Positions 50,538 to 59,804 of a DNA stretch of 64,000 nt are shown here, piece after piece (within the stretch, counting starts at the first letter, position 1; each line of letters starts with the position of its first letter). This DNA comes from Tritrichomonas musculus (Eukaryota; Parabasalia; Tritrichomonadida; Tritrichomonadidae), in NCBI GenBank assembly GCA_039105265.1, contig JAPFFF010000013.1, forward strand, positions 992,001-1,056,000. The letters run 5' to 3'. The notes under the pieces were generated by a model, which was not told the origin of the DNA, did no database searches, and saw only the letters and a program-made list of their open reading frames with translations. Both the position numbers and the translations under genes were made by a program.

Positions 50538-53500
50538 ATGCTTCAAGATTTAAAATTTTATTACCAAAATAAGCTTTTTCCTTTCCAGATCGAGTCTTTC
50601 CAGCAATTATCTCAGTATTTTGCGAGAAGACCAGAATTACTTCAAAAACAAAATTTTATTAATCTTATTGATGAAGAAGATCCAGTTTCAAATATCTCAG
50701 AAGAATCTATACACGATTTTATTAATTATTTTCAAAATCAAACTCTCCCAATCACCAATTCCAATGCTGTTGACCTTCATTTTTTATCCCTTAAATATGA
50801 AGTTCCATCTCTTACCCAGTCGACCGACAGATACATTTCCATTCACTACAAGAAGATAATAAGCAATTTCCTATCGGATAAGAGCAACATTCTTTCTAAA
50901 ATTTCAATATTATATGAAAAACTTATTTCCTCTCATTTAATTGAAATTATTAGCACCAATCGTGAAGATTTATTATTCCTTCCCGTTACCAGTCAATATC
51001 GTATACTTTCTCAATTCTCCATCATATATGATCAAATCCCTCCTCCCCGCACCCAAACCGAAAGAGAAGAGCACGAATTAATCAACCAAAAAATCAAGGA
51101 TCTTGTCTTCCAAATAATATCCATGCATGGTGACAGAATAAATGTTTTATTCTCAGGACTTTCCATTATGAAAAACACTCCGCTTAATGACTTCCTTCCA
51201 TTTTACATAAACATGTCAAATGACTCGTATTTTGACACCAAATTTGTCCCAATCATATCTGGCATTGTCATGCAGATGAAAGAGCAAATAGTGCAGATAC
51301 AAAAAGAGCTAGACAACCAGAAAACGCAAAACGAAGTGCAAAGACAAATTTTATTTTCAAATGCACAAACAATTGAGTTGCCAAACTCAATTTCAACTGT
51401 TCCACAACGTCTCTTCTACAAATGTACCAAGCTTGAAGAAGTTGTCATTCCATCCTCGGTGACTTTCATTGACGACTATTCCTTCTTCGGCTGTTCATCC
51501 CTTCAAAAAGTTGTCATTCCATCGACTGTCACAAAAATTGGCAACTACGCATTTGGGCAATGCATCTCTCTTACCGAGTTCACTCTTCCGCCATCAGTTG
51601 AGGAGATCGGAGATGGAACTTTCATCGATTGTACCGGTTTAGGTCAATTTAATTCACCTTCGACCGTTAAGTATATTGGAAGGCGAACTTTTGAGGGCTG
51701 CACCAATCTGAAGGAGTTTGTTGTTCCTGAGTCATTGACTGTTATTGAAGATTTCTGCTTCTGCAATTGCACGGGACTGGAAATAATACAAATGCACGAT
51801 TCCGTGACCACAATAGCCAACCACACATTCGAGGGCTGCACTTCCTTGATCGACGTAAGTATTCCTGATTCAGTATCATTTGTCGGCGAGTACTGCTTCT
51901 CTGGCTGTTCCTCATTGAAGTCGATTCCTGTCTCGTCGTCTCTCACGTCGATTGAAGACAACGTCTTCTGTGGCTGTAAATCGCTGATCAGAGTAACCGT
52001 TCCACCAACGGTCACCAAAATTGGGAAGCATTCATTTGAAGACTGCTCATCTTTGGTTGAAATTGAAATTCCAAACAGTGTCATTGAAATCGGCGAGTTC
52101 ACTTTCAACAGATGCTCGTCGATAGAAAAAGTGACACTTCCTGATTCAATTTCATCGATTTCAAAGTTCCTTTTCAATTCCTGTTCAAAATTGAGAGAGG
52201 TGAATATCCTCTCTCAAAATTTGATAGAAATTTGTGTTGGCGCTTTTGCCGGTTGTTCACAATTGGAGCAGTTACAGTTACCTCCTTCAATTTCAATTAT
52301 TGGCGAGTCCACTTTTTGTGGGTGCCAAGGATTGAAAGAGATTGAAATCCCTGGATCTGTCACTTTAATTGAAGCGAACACATTCAGTGGCTGCTTGTCC
52401 TTAGAAAAAGTGACAATTCCAAATGCAATCACTGAAATTGGACCAAACGCATTCAGTGTTTGTCCGTCACTCCTTGAAGTTACTCTTCCTGACACAATCA
52501 CCGACATGGGAGTTGGTGTTTTCAGTGGCTGTCTTAAATTGAAGAAGGTCAACATTCCAGCATCATTGCGAACGATAGCAGAGCTTTCATTCGGCAGTTG
52601 CCAAGCCTTAGAAAAAGTGGAAATTCCAATGGGAGTGAAATCAATTGAAGGCTATGCATTCTCGAAATGTATAGCGCTTAAAGAAATCACTATTCCTTCA
52701 TCAGTCGAGTCGATTGGCCAGTTTGCTTTCCACAAATGCCGGGCGCTCGAGAAGGTTGACATTCCAGCGACAGTGAAGCATGTTGGCGAGTCATTGTTCA
52801 GAAAGTGCATCGCTTTGAAAGAAGTAACCGTTCCTCCTTCATTGACATTGATTGAGAAGGGCTTCTTCTACAACTGCTCGTCATTAGAAAACTTCATCAT
52901 TCCACAGACAGTGACTGTCATTGACAACTATGCGTTCAGAGGCTGTTCGTCGTTGACACGCATTGAAATTCCGTCAAAAGTCACGATGATTGGCAGCTTC
53001 ACTTTTTCTGAATGCTTGAAGTTGAAGGAAATAACAATTCCTTCTTCAGTGACTTCTTTCGGCGAATCATCCTTCAGCAACTGCATATCATTGGCAAGCA
53101 TAGTTGTACCTCAGAGCGTGGCATCAATTGGCAACTGCTCTTTCAATGGCTGTTCTTCATTGGCTGAAGTTTCAATTCAATCAAATTTGACCAAAATAGG
53201 CCAACACACATTCGACACTTGTATCGCTTTAAACAAAGTAAACATACCTAATTCTGTCACTTCTATTGAAGAGTTCGCTTTCCATGGTTGCTCCTCTCTG
53301 GCTCAGTTAGAAGTCCCTCCTTCGGTCTCCTCAATTGGACCTCATGCTTTCGAGGATTGCACATCCTTGGCAAGGCTTCCTGTGACAAATTCAATCTCTC
53401 AAATTGAAGACTACACATTCGCCGGTTGCACTGCTGTGACAGACATATCTTTGCCTGAGTCAGTGAAGTCAATTGGAATCTCCTCCTTCCAGAGATGCTC

Positions 53501-53729
53501 AGCAGCAGCAAACTTGTCAATCCCTCCTTCAGTGACAGAAATCGGCCCGTATGCTTTCAGCAGGTGCACTGCTTTGACAAAGGTTGAAGTGCCTTCTTCC
53601 GTCGCTTCTGTCGGCGAAGGAGCTTTCGTAAGATGCATCAAATTGAAGGCTATCTCAATTCCTCCATCTGTTAATCCTAAGTCCATTGGTATCAAATCTG
53701 GAACAAAAGTAACTAAGTTTAAAAAATAA
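50538..53729 (+). CDS. BTB-like/BspA-type leucine-rich-repeat protein (TpLRR), 1063 residues
   Basis: The head (about 1-115) is a degenerate BTB-like domain (LKFYYQNKLFPFQIESFQQL; DLHFLSLKYEVPSLTQ). A helical region with a short coiled coil (about 235-275, MKEQIVQIQKELDNQ) follows. From about 282 to 1050 there are some 33 regular 23-residue TpLRRs (VVIPSSVTFIDDYSFFGCSS; EIPGSVTLIEANTFSGCLSL) with no island module and no gaps. The repeats are well conserved in protein sequence but, unlike the gene at 8718, diverged at synonymous sites. No signal or membrane segment. Likely an intracellular binding scaffold of the same family. GC content is higher than the flanks throughout the LRR part. Confidence 0.9.
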   Translation: MLQDLKFYYQNKLFPFQIESFQQLSQYFARRPELLQKQNFINLIDEEDPVSNISEESIHDFINYFQNQTLPITNSNAVDLHFLSLKYEVPSLTQSTDRYISIHYKKIISNFLSDKSNILSKISILYEKLISSHLIEIISTNREDLLFLPVTSQYRILSQFSIIYDQIPPPRTQTEREEHELINQKIKDLVFQIISMHGDRINVLFSGLSIMKNTPLNDFLPFYINMSNDSYFDTKFVPIISGIVMQMKEQIVQIQKELDNQKTQNEVQRQILFSNAQTIELPNSISTVPQRLFYKCTKLEEVVIPSSVTFIDDYSFFGCSSLQKVVIPSTVTKIGNYAFGQCISLTEFTLPPSVEEIGDGTFIDCTGLGQFNSPSTVKYIGRRTFEGCTNLKEFVVPESLTVIEDFCFCNCTGLEIIQMHDSVTTIANHTFEGCTSLIDVSIPDSVSFVGEYCFSGCSSLKSIPVSSSLTSIEDNVFCGCKSLIRVTVPPTVTKIGKHSFEDCSSLVEIEIPNSVIEIGEFTFNRCSSIEKVTLPDSISSISKFLFNSCSKLREVNILSQNLIEICVGAFAGCSQLEQLQLPPSISIIGESTFCGCQGLKEIEIPGSVTLIEANTFSGCLSLEKVTIPNAITEIGPNAFSVCPSLLEVTLPDTITDMGVGVFSGCLKLKKVNIPASLRTIAELSFGSCQALEKVEIPMGVKSIEGYAFSKCIALKEITIPSSVESIGQFAFHKCRALEKVDIPATVKHVGESLFRKCIALKEVTVPPSLTLIEKGFFYNCSSLENFIIPQTVTVIDNYAFRGCSSLTRIEIPSKVTMIGSFTFSECLKLKEITIPSSVTSFGESSFSNCISLASIVVPQSVASIGNCSFNGCSSLAEVSIQSNLTKIGQHTFDTCIALNKVNIPNSVTSIEEFAFHGCSSLAQLEVPPSVSSIGPHAFEDCTSLARLPVTNSISQIEDYTFAGCTAVTDISLPESVKSIGISSFQRCSAAANLSIPPSVTEIGPYAFSRCTALTKVEVPSSVASVGEGAFVRCIKLKAISIPPSVNPKSIGIKSGTKVTKFKK

Positions 53730-53773
53730 ATTTTAAATTTGCATTTATTTTAAAAAGAATATGAAAGATCTTT

Positions 53774-53882
53774 CCTTTTTTTTTTTTTTTTTTTATATAT
53801 ATATATATATATATATAATATAAAGTATATTAAACAAAAAATAAAAGATCTGTTGATTATACTGATCTTATGTAAATCTTTG

Positions 53883-53914
<32 letters not shown>
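53774..53914. repeat. Homopolymer/dinucleotide block: T-run, (TA)n, then A-run
   Basis: A T-run of about 20 is followed by about 12 TA units (to about 53818), and an A-run of about 30 lies at 53885-53914. The T- and A-runs can pair with each other. Such runs are prone to assembly and replication length errors. Confidence 0.9.
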
Positions 53915-53916
<2 letters not shown>

Positions 53917-53951
53917 AATATATATCATACGATATTTTGATTTCTCAAAAA

Positions 53952-54144
53952 GTTTTTTTATTTGCACCTCCCATTTAAATTAAAATTGCATTATATTGAT
54001 AACCACCCATTTATATTTATTTTAAAATTATAAATAATATACTATATTTTATAAATATTTAAATTATGCATACATTCTTTTTGAAACCCATTTATTAATG
54101 AAGAAAATATTGTTTATTTTGAATAGGAGGTGCAAATAAAAAAC
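53952..54144. mobile_element. MITE-like inverted repeat, about 193 bp
   Basis: GTTTTTTTATTTGCACCTCC at 53952 is mirrored at 54126-54144, whose complement reads GTTTTTTATTTGCACCTCC (one T fewer). ATT follows inward in both arms after one variable base. The interior is A/T-rich and non-coding. No target duplication is obvious. Confidence 0.55.
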
Positions 54145-54507
54145 ATGGTTTAATATTACATTGAATGTGCAAAATATTGAAATTATTAAAATAACTACAT
54201 TTTTTGCATTTTTTCATTTTTTAATGAATATATTTATAAATAATTGTTTTTATGTTTTGATTATTAAAAAATTTTATAATACGATTAACCGTCATTGAGA
54301 TAAAATCAGAAATAATTTCTTTTTAATTGAATAGATTTTTTACAATGGCATATCAACCAAAATTTTTATCACAAAAAGTTATTAAAAAATGATCAAAAAT
54401 ATAATTATATCTTTTTGTAAATTCATTCAATTATGATAATAATAATAATAATATAACTATTAATAATGCTTTGTAAAATAAATATTAATATTGTTTATAT
54501 TTGAATT

Positions 54508-55056
54508 TTTGGACCTTTTCCATTTATAACAATATTTGGTTGGCCTTCATTTTTGATATCTTATTTTTCAATTGATCTTAATCAATATGTGACGATAACT
54601 GAATCATCATTATTTTCTGCTACTTCTCACTTCTCCTCATCTGATTTCTTTACACAAACAAATCGATTTACTTCATCATCTGGATTTTCTGAATCATCTT
54701 CATTTACTTCATCATCTTCATTTACTTCTTCCTCTCCATTTACTTCTTCCTCTCCATTTACTTCTTCTTTCCAATTTTCGAATTCTAATGATTTTTCAAA
54801 GAGTTCCGAATTCAATGAAACTTTTTATGAAGTAAATGAAATACCTAAACCCAATAATGTGTTAAAAATTGTCTTTTTCGTGGCTGTTATTGTGGTTGCT
54901 ATTGTTATCATAGTTGTGATTGTTGTTTGTATTAAAAAATCAAAGAAAAAGCAATTAGAAGTAGATATTGAAGAAACCAATAATTCTCCTGAAACATTAA
55001 CAAATAATGCAATGGAAGTAATTAAAGATAACGATCAATTTGTTGATGGAATATGA
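54508..55056 (+). CDS. Ser/Phe-repeat single-pass membrane protein, start missing
   Basis: The frame is open from just after a TGA at about 54505 to 55056, but contains no ATG before the membrane segment. An apparent start at 54553 is TTG (Leu). The first residues are hydrophobic (FPFITIFGWPSFLISYF), like part of a signal peptide. A Ser/Phe/Thr-rich region with repeats of about seven residues follows (SSSFTSSSSFTSSSPFTSSS), then a membrane segment (VLKIVFFVAVIVVAIVIIVV) and a Lys-rich cytoplasmic tail of about 50 residues. It reads like a small surface protein. Either an upstream exon or start was lost, or the gene is a 5'-broken pseudogene. I found no ACTAAC-type splice end upstream. Confidence 0.5.
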   Translation, partial: FGPFPFITIFGWPSFLISYFSIDLNQYVTITESSLFSATSHFSSSDFFTQTNRFTSSSGFSESSSFTSSSSFTSSSPFTSSSPFTSSFQFSNSNDFSKSSEFNETFYEVNEIPKPNNVLKIVFFVAVIVVAIVIIVVIVVCIKKSKKKQLEVDIEETNNSPETLTNNAMEVIKDNDQFVDGI

Positions 55057-55317
55057 AATAAATATTATTAATTTTGTTTTAATAATTTTATTCAATTTTA
55101 CTTGAAAAAAACGTTCCAAACAATATTTTATTTCACTATTTTAGTGATCATATATATGATATTAAAATTCAATCATCATATTAATATTATTATTTGTATC
55201 TTTTCAAGACAAAGCTATTTATAATAAAATATATTTTCAAAATTGGATTCATTTATAAAAAAATATAAATTTTATATAATTATTTTATTTATTTCATGAT
55301 TCAAAATATTGTTGTAT

Positions 55318-55515
55318 TCAGGAAGAACCATCTGTTTCATGATTATGGGATTCGCGATCTCCATGGCAATAGCATGAGGTTGGGCAATGATTCTCTGGTG
55401 TTGGATCTTCATGTTTGTCATCATCTTTTTTGGCAAAGTATTCGTCCTCATATTTATGATCTTCCTTATTCTTATTATTGTGGAAATATCCATCATCTCC
55501 GTAAAACTCTGACAT
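55318..55515 (-). CDS. Small acidic/His-rich protein, 65 residues
   Basis: It begins MSEFYGDDGYFHNNKNKEDH and is strongly hydrophilic, with Asp, Glu, Lys and His. Near the C-terminus is a Cys/His cluster (ENHCPTSCYCHGDRESHNHE), a possible metal-binding site. An initiator-like TCATTTTT lies 17 bases upstream of the ATG, which favours a real gene, though two other frames are also open here. No family recognised. Confidence 0.5.
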   Translation of the reverse strand: MSEFYGDDGYFHNNKNKEDHKYEDEYFAKKDDDKHEDPTPENHCPTSCYCHGDRESHNHETDGSS

Positions 55516-55526
55516 TTTATTTAAAT

Positions 55527-55534
55527 AAAAATGA
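55527..55534 (-). promoter_or_regulatory. Initiator-like element of the 65-residue gene
   Basis: TCATTTTT on the minus strand, A at 55532, 17 bases before the ATG at 55515. Confidence 0.4.
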
Positions 55535-56972
55535 TGTCAATAAGGATAATCCATATTTTTGAATTTCATATATTAATTCAATAGTTCTGAAAAATTTGAT
55601 ATCAAACGTTATCAATTCAATCAATTTTACATAAAGATTAAATAGTTTATTTTATCCAACAATAACAAAATATATATTTTTTAGCTATGAAATATACAAA
55701 CTAAATACTTGGAAAATAATCAATTAATTATTTTATAGAAATCTTTGAAAAAATTGAGAGGTCGATAAAGTAGATATTCAAATTTTTCAAAAAAAAAAGT
55801 CTTTTTTTTACGTGAAAGCTCGAGAAAAAACTTGGAAATTTCCAAGTTTTTATAACATGCAAAATAAGAAAAAAATTGGGAATTCCAAATTGGAATTCTT
55901 CTGGCATCCAAATTATTTAACACCTTTAATTTTTATTCATTTTCATTAGTTGGCAATTTAATCATAAAAGAAAAAGTTTATTTTTTACAATTCATGCTCA
56001 ACTTTTCTTAAAATGTATAAAAAAAACATCATTTGATAGTGAATCATCAGAAATTTATGACGAAGTCACCAATTTTCAAGAAACACTCATTTAAATAATA
56101 TGTTTTACAATTATTACCGAATAATTCTTTTTTTTATATATAGCTTTTTTAAGGGCGTCCTAAAAATGTTGTAAACTTGTCAATATTGAATAAACTCATA
56201 GAATACATCTTTCAATACTCCCAAATTATGATATATGGGACTTTTTGGGACTTAATAGGTTTTTTATTTAATCATATTATGATATGTTTAATTATATAAG
56301 ATTATCTTTAATTACACCGATACAATTATTAAATATTTATTTATATTTAAAGATAATCATATTTTAATCTTAAAATATAAAATTGAAAGGAAAATCATTC
56401 AAAATTTTGAGAGAAATATAGTCCATTTTACTTAAATTTTCTACATTAAATATGAAATTTAAAAATAATTGGTATTGATATTTTATTATTATGCATTTTT
56501 AAAGTGAAATTTTCTTTTTTTTGGAGGTTTTCGTATATAGAATAAACTTTAAAATTAACTTTTTGAGAATATTATGTCTAAAAAAAAATTAAGTTTATAT
56601 CTTAATATTAAATCGCTATAATTTAGAATAAATCAATTGATTATATTATATTATAAAATTAAATACTTTTAAAATGCTTAAACATATAAATATATCCAAG
56701 ATTCAAAGAGAAAAAACAAAAACAAATTTCTCCCATTTTTTTATATATTATACATTTATCTCTGCTAATAAACAATATTTCGAAAAATTAATAAAAATAT
56801 AAGTTGTTTAATTTATATGTTATTTTATATTATGAATATAGTAAGAAATTGATGTTTAATTTATATGTTATTAAAATTTAATAATAAAATATCATAGAAC
56901 CTACAAACATAATTAAAACACATAAATATAATAATTAATTGATTTTTTCTGAAGATAAATAATTATATTTGC
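55535..56972. other. AT-rich DNA, no gene recognised
   Basis: Only short, low-complexity frames occur (for example a 67-codon minus frame at 55720-55923). No repeats of note. Confidence 0.45.
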
Positions 56973-57778
56973 TTGGTATGAAGCGTTATTTATTGATACG
57001 ACTAAATACAGGTTACCGAAAAAGTATCGGTATTCGGTAAATATCGATACTTTTTTGCTCGGTATTTTTTTGTATCGATACAAAAGTGCTTCGGTATTTT
57101 TATAATACTTTTTATCAGTATCGATACGGTATTTTGAAATATAAATTTTATTAATAAATAATAGAAAAAAATATTAAAACATTTGATTATTTAATTTTAA
57201 ATAAATATTTTAATTATAAATATAATTACTCGTTTATAATAAGTATATTATTATATTTCTTCTTCAGAAATCTCATCATATCCATCTTCAATAAGCAATC
57301 AAAATTTTCGATATCATTATTAACATTATAAACAATAAATTTTTTATATTTTATGTACTCTTTCAAATTAATAATTAATAACAATAATTCTGAAATGCTA
57401 TATTCATCTGCAAATAGAAATTGAAATAAAAATGATTAAATATATGGTTTTACAAAAACCATTGATCATTCAATCATTACAATGACTATTTGTTATAAAA
57501 TATCTAATTAAAGAGAAACAGCATTATTCATCAAAATTGAAAAAATTTTATAATTTAATTGGCCTTTTGTCAATGAAATTTAAGTGAATCAGATACAATT
57601 TTTTTTAAAAAATACCGGCAAAAAACCTTACGTTCGATACAAATTTTCCACTTTTGTATCGATACTTCGGTTTTTTATCGATATATACCGTTACAGGCGG
57701 TTAGAGCCGGTAATATCGATATTTTACCGGAAAAATAACCGCTACCGGAGAGGATCGATACACAACCCTGTTGGTATG
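56973..57778. mobile_element. hAT-type non-autonomous element with an exact 8-bp target-site duplication
   Basis: TTGGTATG occurs at 56973-56980 and again at 57771-57778, directly bordering the 790-bp element 56981-57770. The right end, read inward on the minus strand, is CAGGGTTGTGTATCGATCC. The left end AAGCGTTATTTATTGATACG matches it at 12 of the first 17 positions. The subterminal parts are rich in TATCGATAC, ACCG and CGGTA words in both orientations, typical of transposase-binding repeats. The interior is A/T-rich; the 79-codon frame inside has no transposase features. An 8-bp duplication and CAGGG-type end identify the hAT superfamily. Confidence 0.85.
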
Positions 57779-59142
57779 ATTATATATAACAATTATTTGT
57801 TATTATTTTTCCGAAAACTTTGATTTTTAATAAACATAAATATTCATGAAATTATTATCTTTTCAACTCCAAAATGAAAATACTATATTTAATATGCTTT
57901 ATTAGATAAATATATATTAAAAAAATTATATTTTGTAATAAAAATCCCGTATCAACAAAACATTAATTATAATATAATAGAATTATTAACACCAATTGTG
58001 GTACAAAATAAAATATCAATGTAAATAAACACTCAACAGAAAAGAATATTCCCCAGGATTTCAAAAATAAAAAATGGGATTTGGAAATTTATAAGTCTAC
58101 TATAAATTTTATTTAAAAGATATAATATCATTTTATCATTTAGCACTAAAATAAAATATCAAAACTATTAATTTGCAAGTCCTTTGGATGATCAAAAAAA
58201 AAACATCATTAGGACTTTATTTCATCACACTTGAAATAATTATGTAATGTATCATTATGGATTATATTATCTAATATAAATAATCAATATATTTAAAAAA
58301 TATTGTTTTTTCTTGTTTTTATAATAAGATATAAATGTTTTTTTAAGGCTTCTTAACGTACGAAAAACGGTTACCAGTTCTCCTTTTATAAATGTTTAAT
58401 TCTCGCAAGGCCACTTTTTGAATACTTTGAAAACATAACTTTTTATGTTAAAATAATGTTACTTATACAACTTTTTAATAAAAATATTCAAAAAGTGTCC
58501 TCGAGAATTACAAATTTTTCTTCACTTTTTGAGCTGAAGGCTCAAAAAGTGAATTGCAAAATTTGTTAATTAAATATATATTTCTCTTTTTATTTAATTT
58601 TATAATTAAGTTGATTAAAACATTAAGCAATGAAGAATATGTTCTTATGTGATAAAAATTGGTAATACATTACATCATTGGTATTTAAAATGCAAATAGT
58701 TTTTATAAAATGTATAATTTATGATTTTCAATAGTTGAAAAAGATATGATTCAAAAAGTAATATAATTTCTTAAATTGAATGGACGTTGCAGTTTTGAGT
58801 TCCCAAACGTCGTCAATAACAAAATAATGAAACTTTTATTATATATGTATACATTTATTAAATATTATTGAGCATTTATATTATATTTCTAAAATATTTT
58901 AGTGACTTTTAGGAAAAGACTTTTTAGACATAGAAAATCAAAATGAGTATTAGTAAACAAAGTTTTAGTCATTACAAAATTAAATCTGTTCTTTACCTGA
59001 ACATCTCCGAGTCCACCTATATTTACAAAAAGTTCAAAAATTTTCGGTTGTAGAAATTTTCCAGTTTCAGTGAAAATTAATCTGTTTTTGAAAAAAAAAA
59101 AAAAAAAAAAAAATAATAATAACATTTCCTCACATTTTAATA
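57779..59142. other. AT-rich DNA with two inverted repeats
   Basis: An imperfect inverted repeat lies at 58399-58424 and 58485-58509 (AATTCTCG ... CACTTTTTGAATA in each arm), enclosing 60 bases; the hairpin at 58521-58553 is listed separately. No gene-like frame is present apart from the antisense shadow of the gene at 59154. Confidence 0.45.
58521..58553. other. Hairpin: 14-bp perfect stem with 5-base loop
   Basis: TTCACTTTTTGAGC (58521-58534) pairs perfectly with GCTCAAAAAGTGAA (58540-58553) around TGAAG. The arms resemble the nearby CACTTTTTGAATA inverted repeat. No neighbouring gene obviously uses it as a terminator. Confidence 0.75.
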
Positions 59143-59150
59143 TCACTTTT
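59143..59150 (+). promoter_or_regulatory. Initiator-like element deciding the start of the 216-residue gene
   Basis: TCACTTTT, A at 59145, lies 9 bases before the ATG at 59154 and downstream of the earlier in-frame ATG at 59070. Confidence 0.55.
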
Positions 59151-59153
59151 ATA

Positions 59154-59804
59154 ATGGCAAAGTCAAGAAAGATGGTCGAGAAAATCAAGAGTTTTACTAA
59201 TCCAGTGCCTAATCTTTCACCTGAACTTCGGAGAAATGAAAAGATCATGAAACATTTCAGGGAATTTGAACAAGAAAGAAAAAAAGAAAAAATTTTGGAA
59301 TGCAATTTTATCAAGCTGATAAAGAATCACTCAAAGGGAAAAGGAAACCACATTACAAGGGATGATTTGGCAAAATTAATAGAGCCATTAATGAAAAGTA
59401 CAATTCCAGATATCTATGAAGAAATAATGAAAGATAAGAAAGGCAAAGATGATATATATCGTGATATATTTCGTATAAAAGAAGAGGATAAAAATTTAAT
59501 TTTTAATTATATTGGAGATAAATCACCCGAAAAAATGGTCAAGTTTCTGGATAACATACACTTTTTTGATTCTGATTTGAAGAAAAAATCTTCATTTGAA
59601 AAAGGTTGGATCGATTTAAAAGATAAAATTCAAAATCAGAAAAAAGAATTTTCAACTTTGTCTCCTCTTTCAGATGTTGAAAATAATAATACATTACTTG
59701 ATGATTTGGATGGCCCTATTTATAATGGTTTGGATGGCCTTATTTATAATGATTTGGATTTCCCGATTTATCATGAAAATGATGAAAGAGATGAATGGCT
59801 TTGA
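59154..59804 (+). CDS. Hypothetical protein, 216 residues
   Basis: I chose ATG 59154 (MAKSRKMVEKIKSF) over 59070, because the extra 28 residues would be a poly-Lys/Asn run encoded by an A-tract and because an initiator lies between. The protein is helical and highly charged: a basic N-terminal half (ELRRNEKIMKHFREFEQERK), a central NHITRDDLAKLIEPLMKSTI segment that could be a small helical domain, and an acidic C-terminus with three near-repeats of eight residues (DLDGPIYN, GLDGLIYN, DLDFPIYH). No signal, membrane segment or known motif. Not recognised; an orphan or fast-evolving gene. Confidence 0.65.
   Translation: MAKSRKMVEKIKSFTNPVPNLSPELRRNEKIMKHFREFEQERKKEKILECNFIKLIKNHSKGKGNHITRDDLAKLIEPLMKSTIPDIYEEIMKDKKGKDDIYRDIFRIKEEDKNLIFNYIGDKSPEKMVKFLDNIHFFDSDLKKKSSFEKGWIDLKDKIQNQKKEFSTLSPLSDVENNNTLLDDLDGPIYNGLDGLIYNDLDFPIYHENDERDEWL

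Noticed and set aside
51644-52555. Minus-strand frames opposite the TpLRR gene at 50538 (177 and 113 codons)
   Set aside because: They are antisense shadows of regular LRR codons with no start context or family likeness.
54627-54815. Minus-strand acidic repeat protein (EEVNGEEEVNEDDEV)
   Set aside because: It is the complement of the Ser/Phe repeat of the membrane protein, which has a membrane segment and tail consistent with the plus strand.
58889-59314. 141-residue minus-strand gene
   Set aside because: It overlaps the plus-strand gene with initiator at 59154 and its middle is a poly-Phe run encoded by an A-tract.
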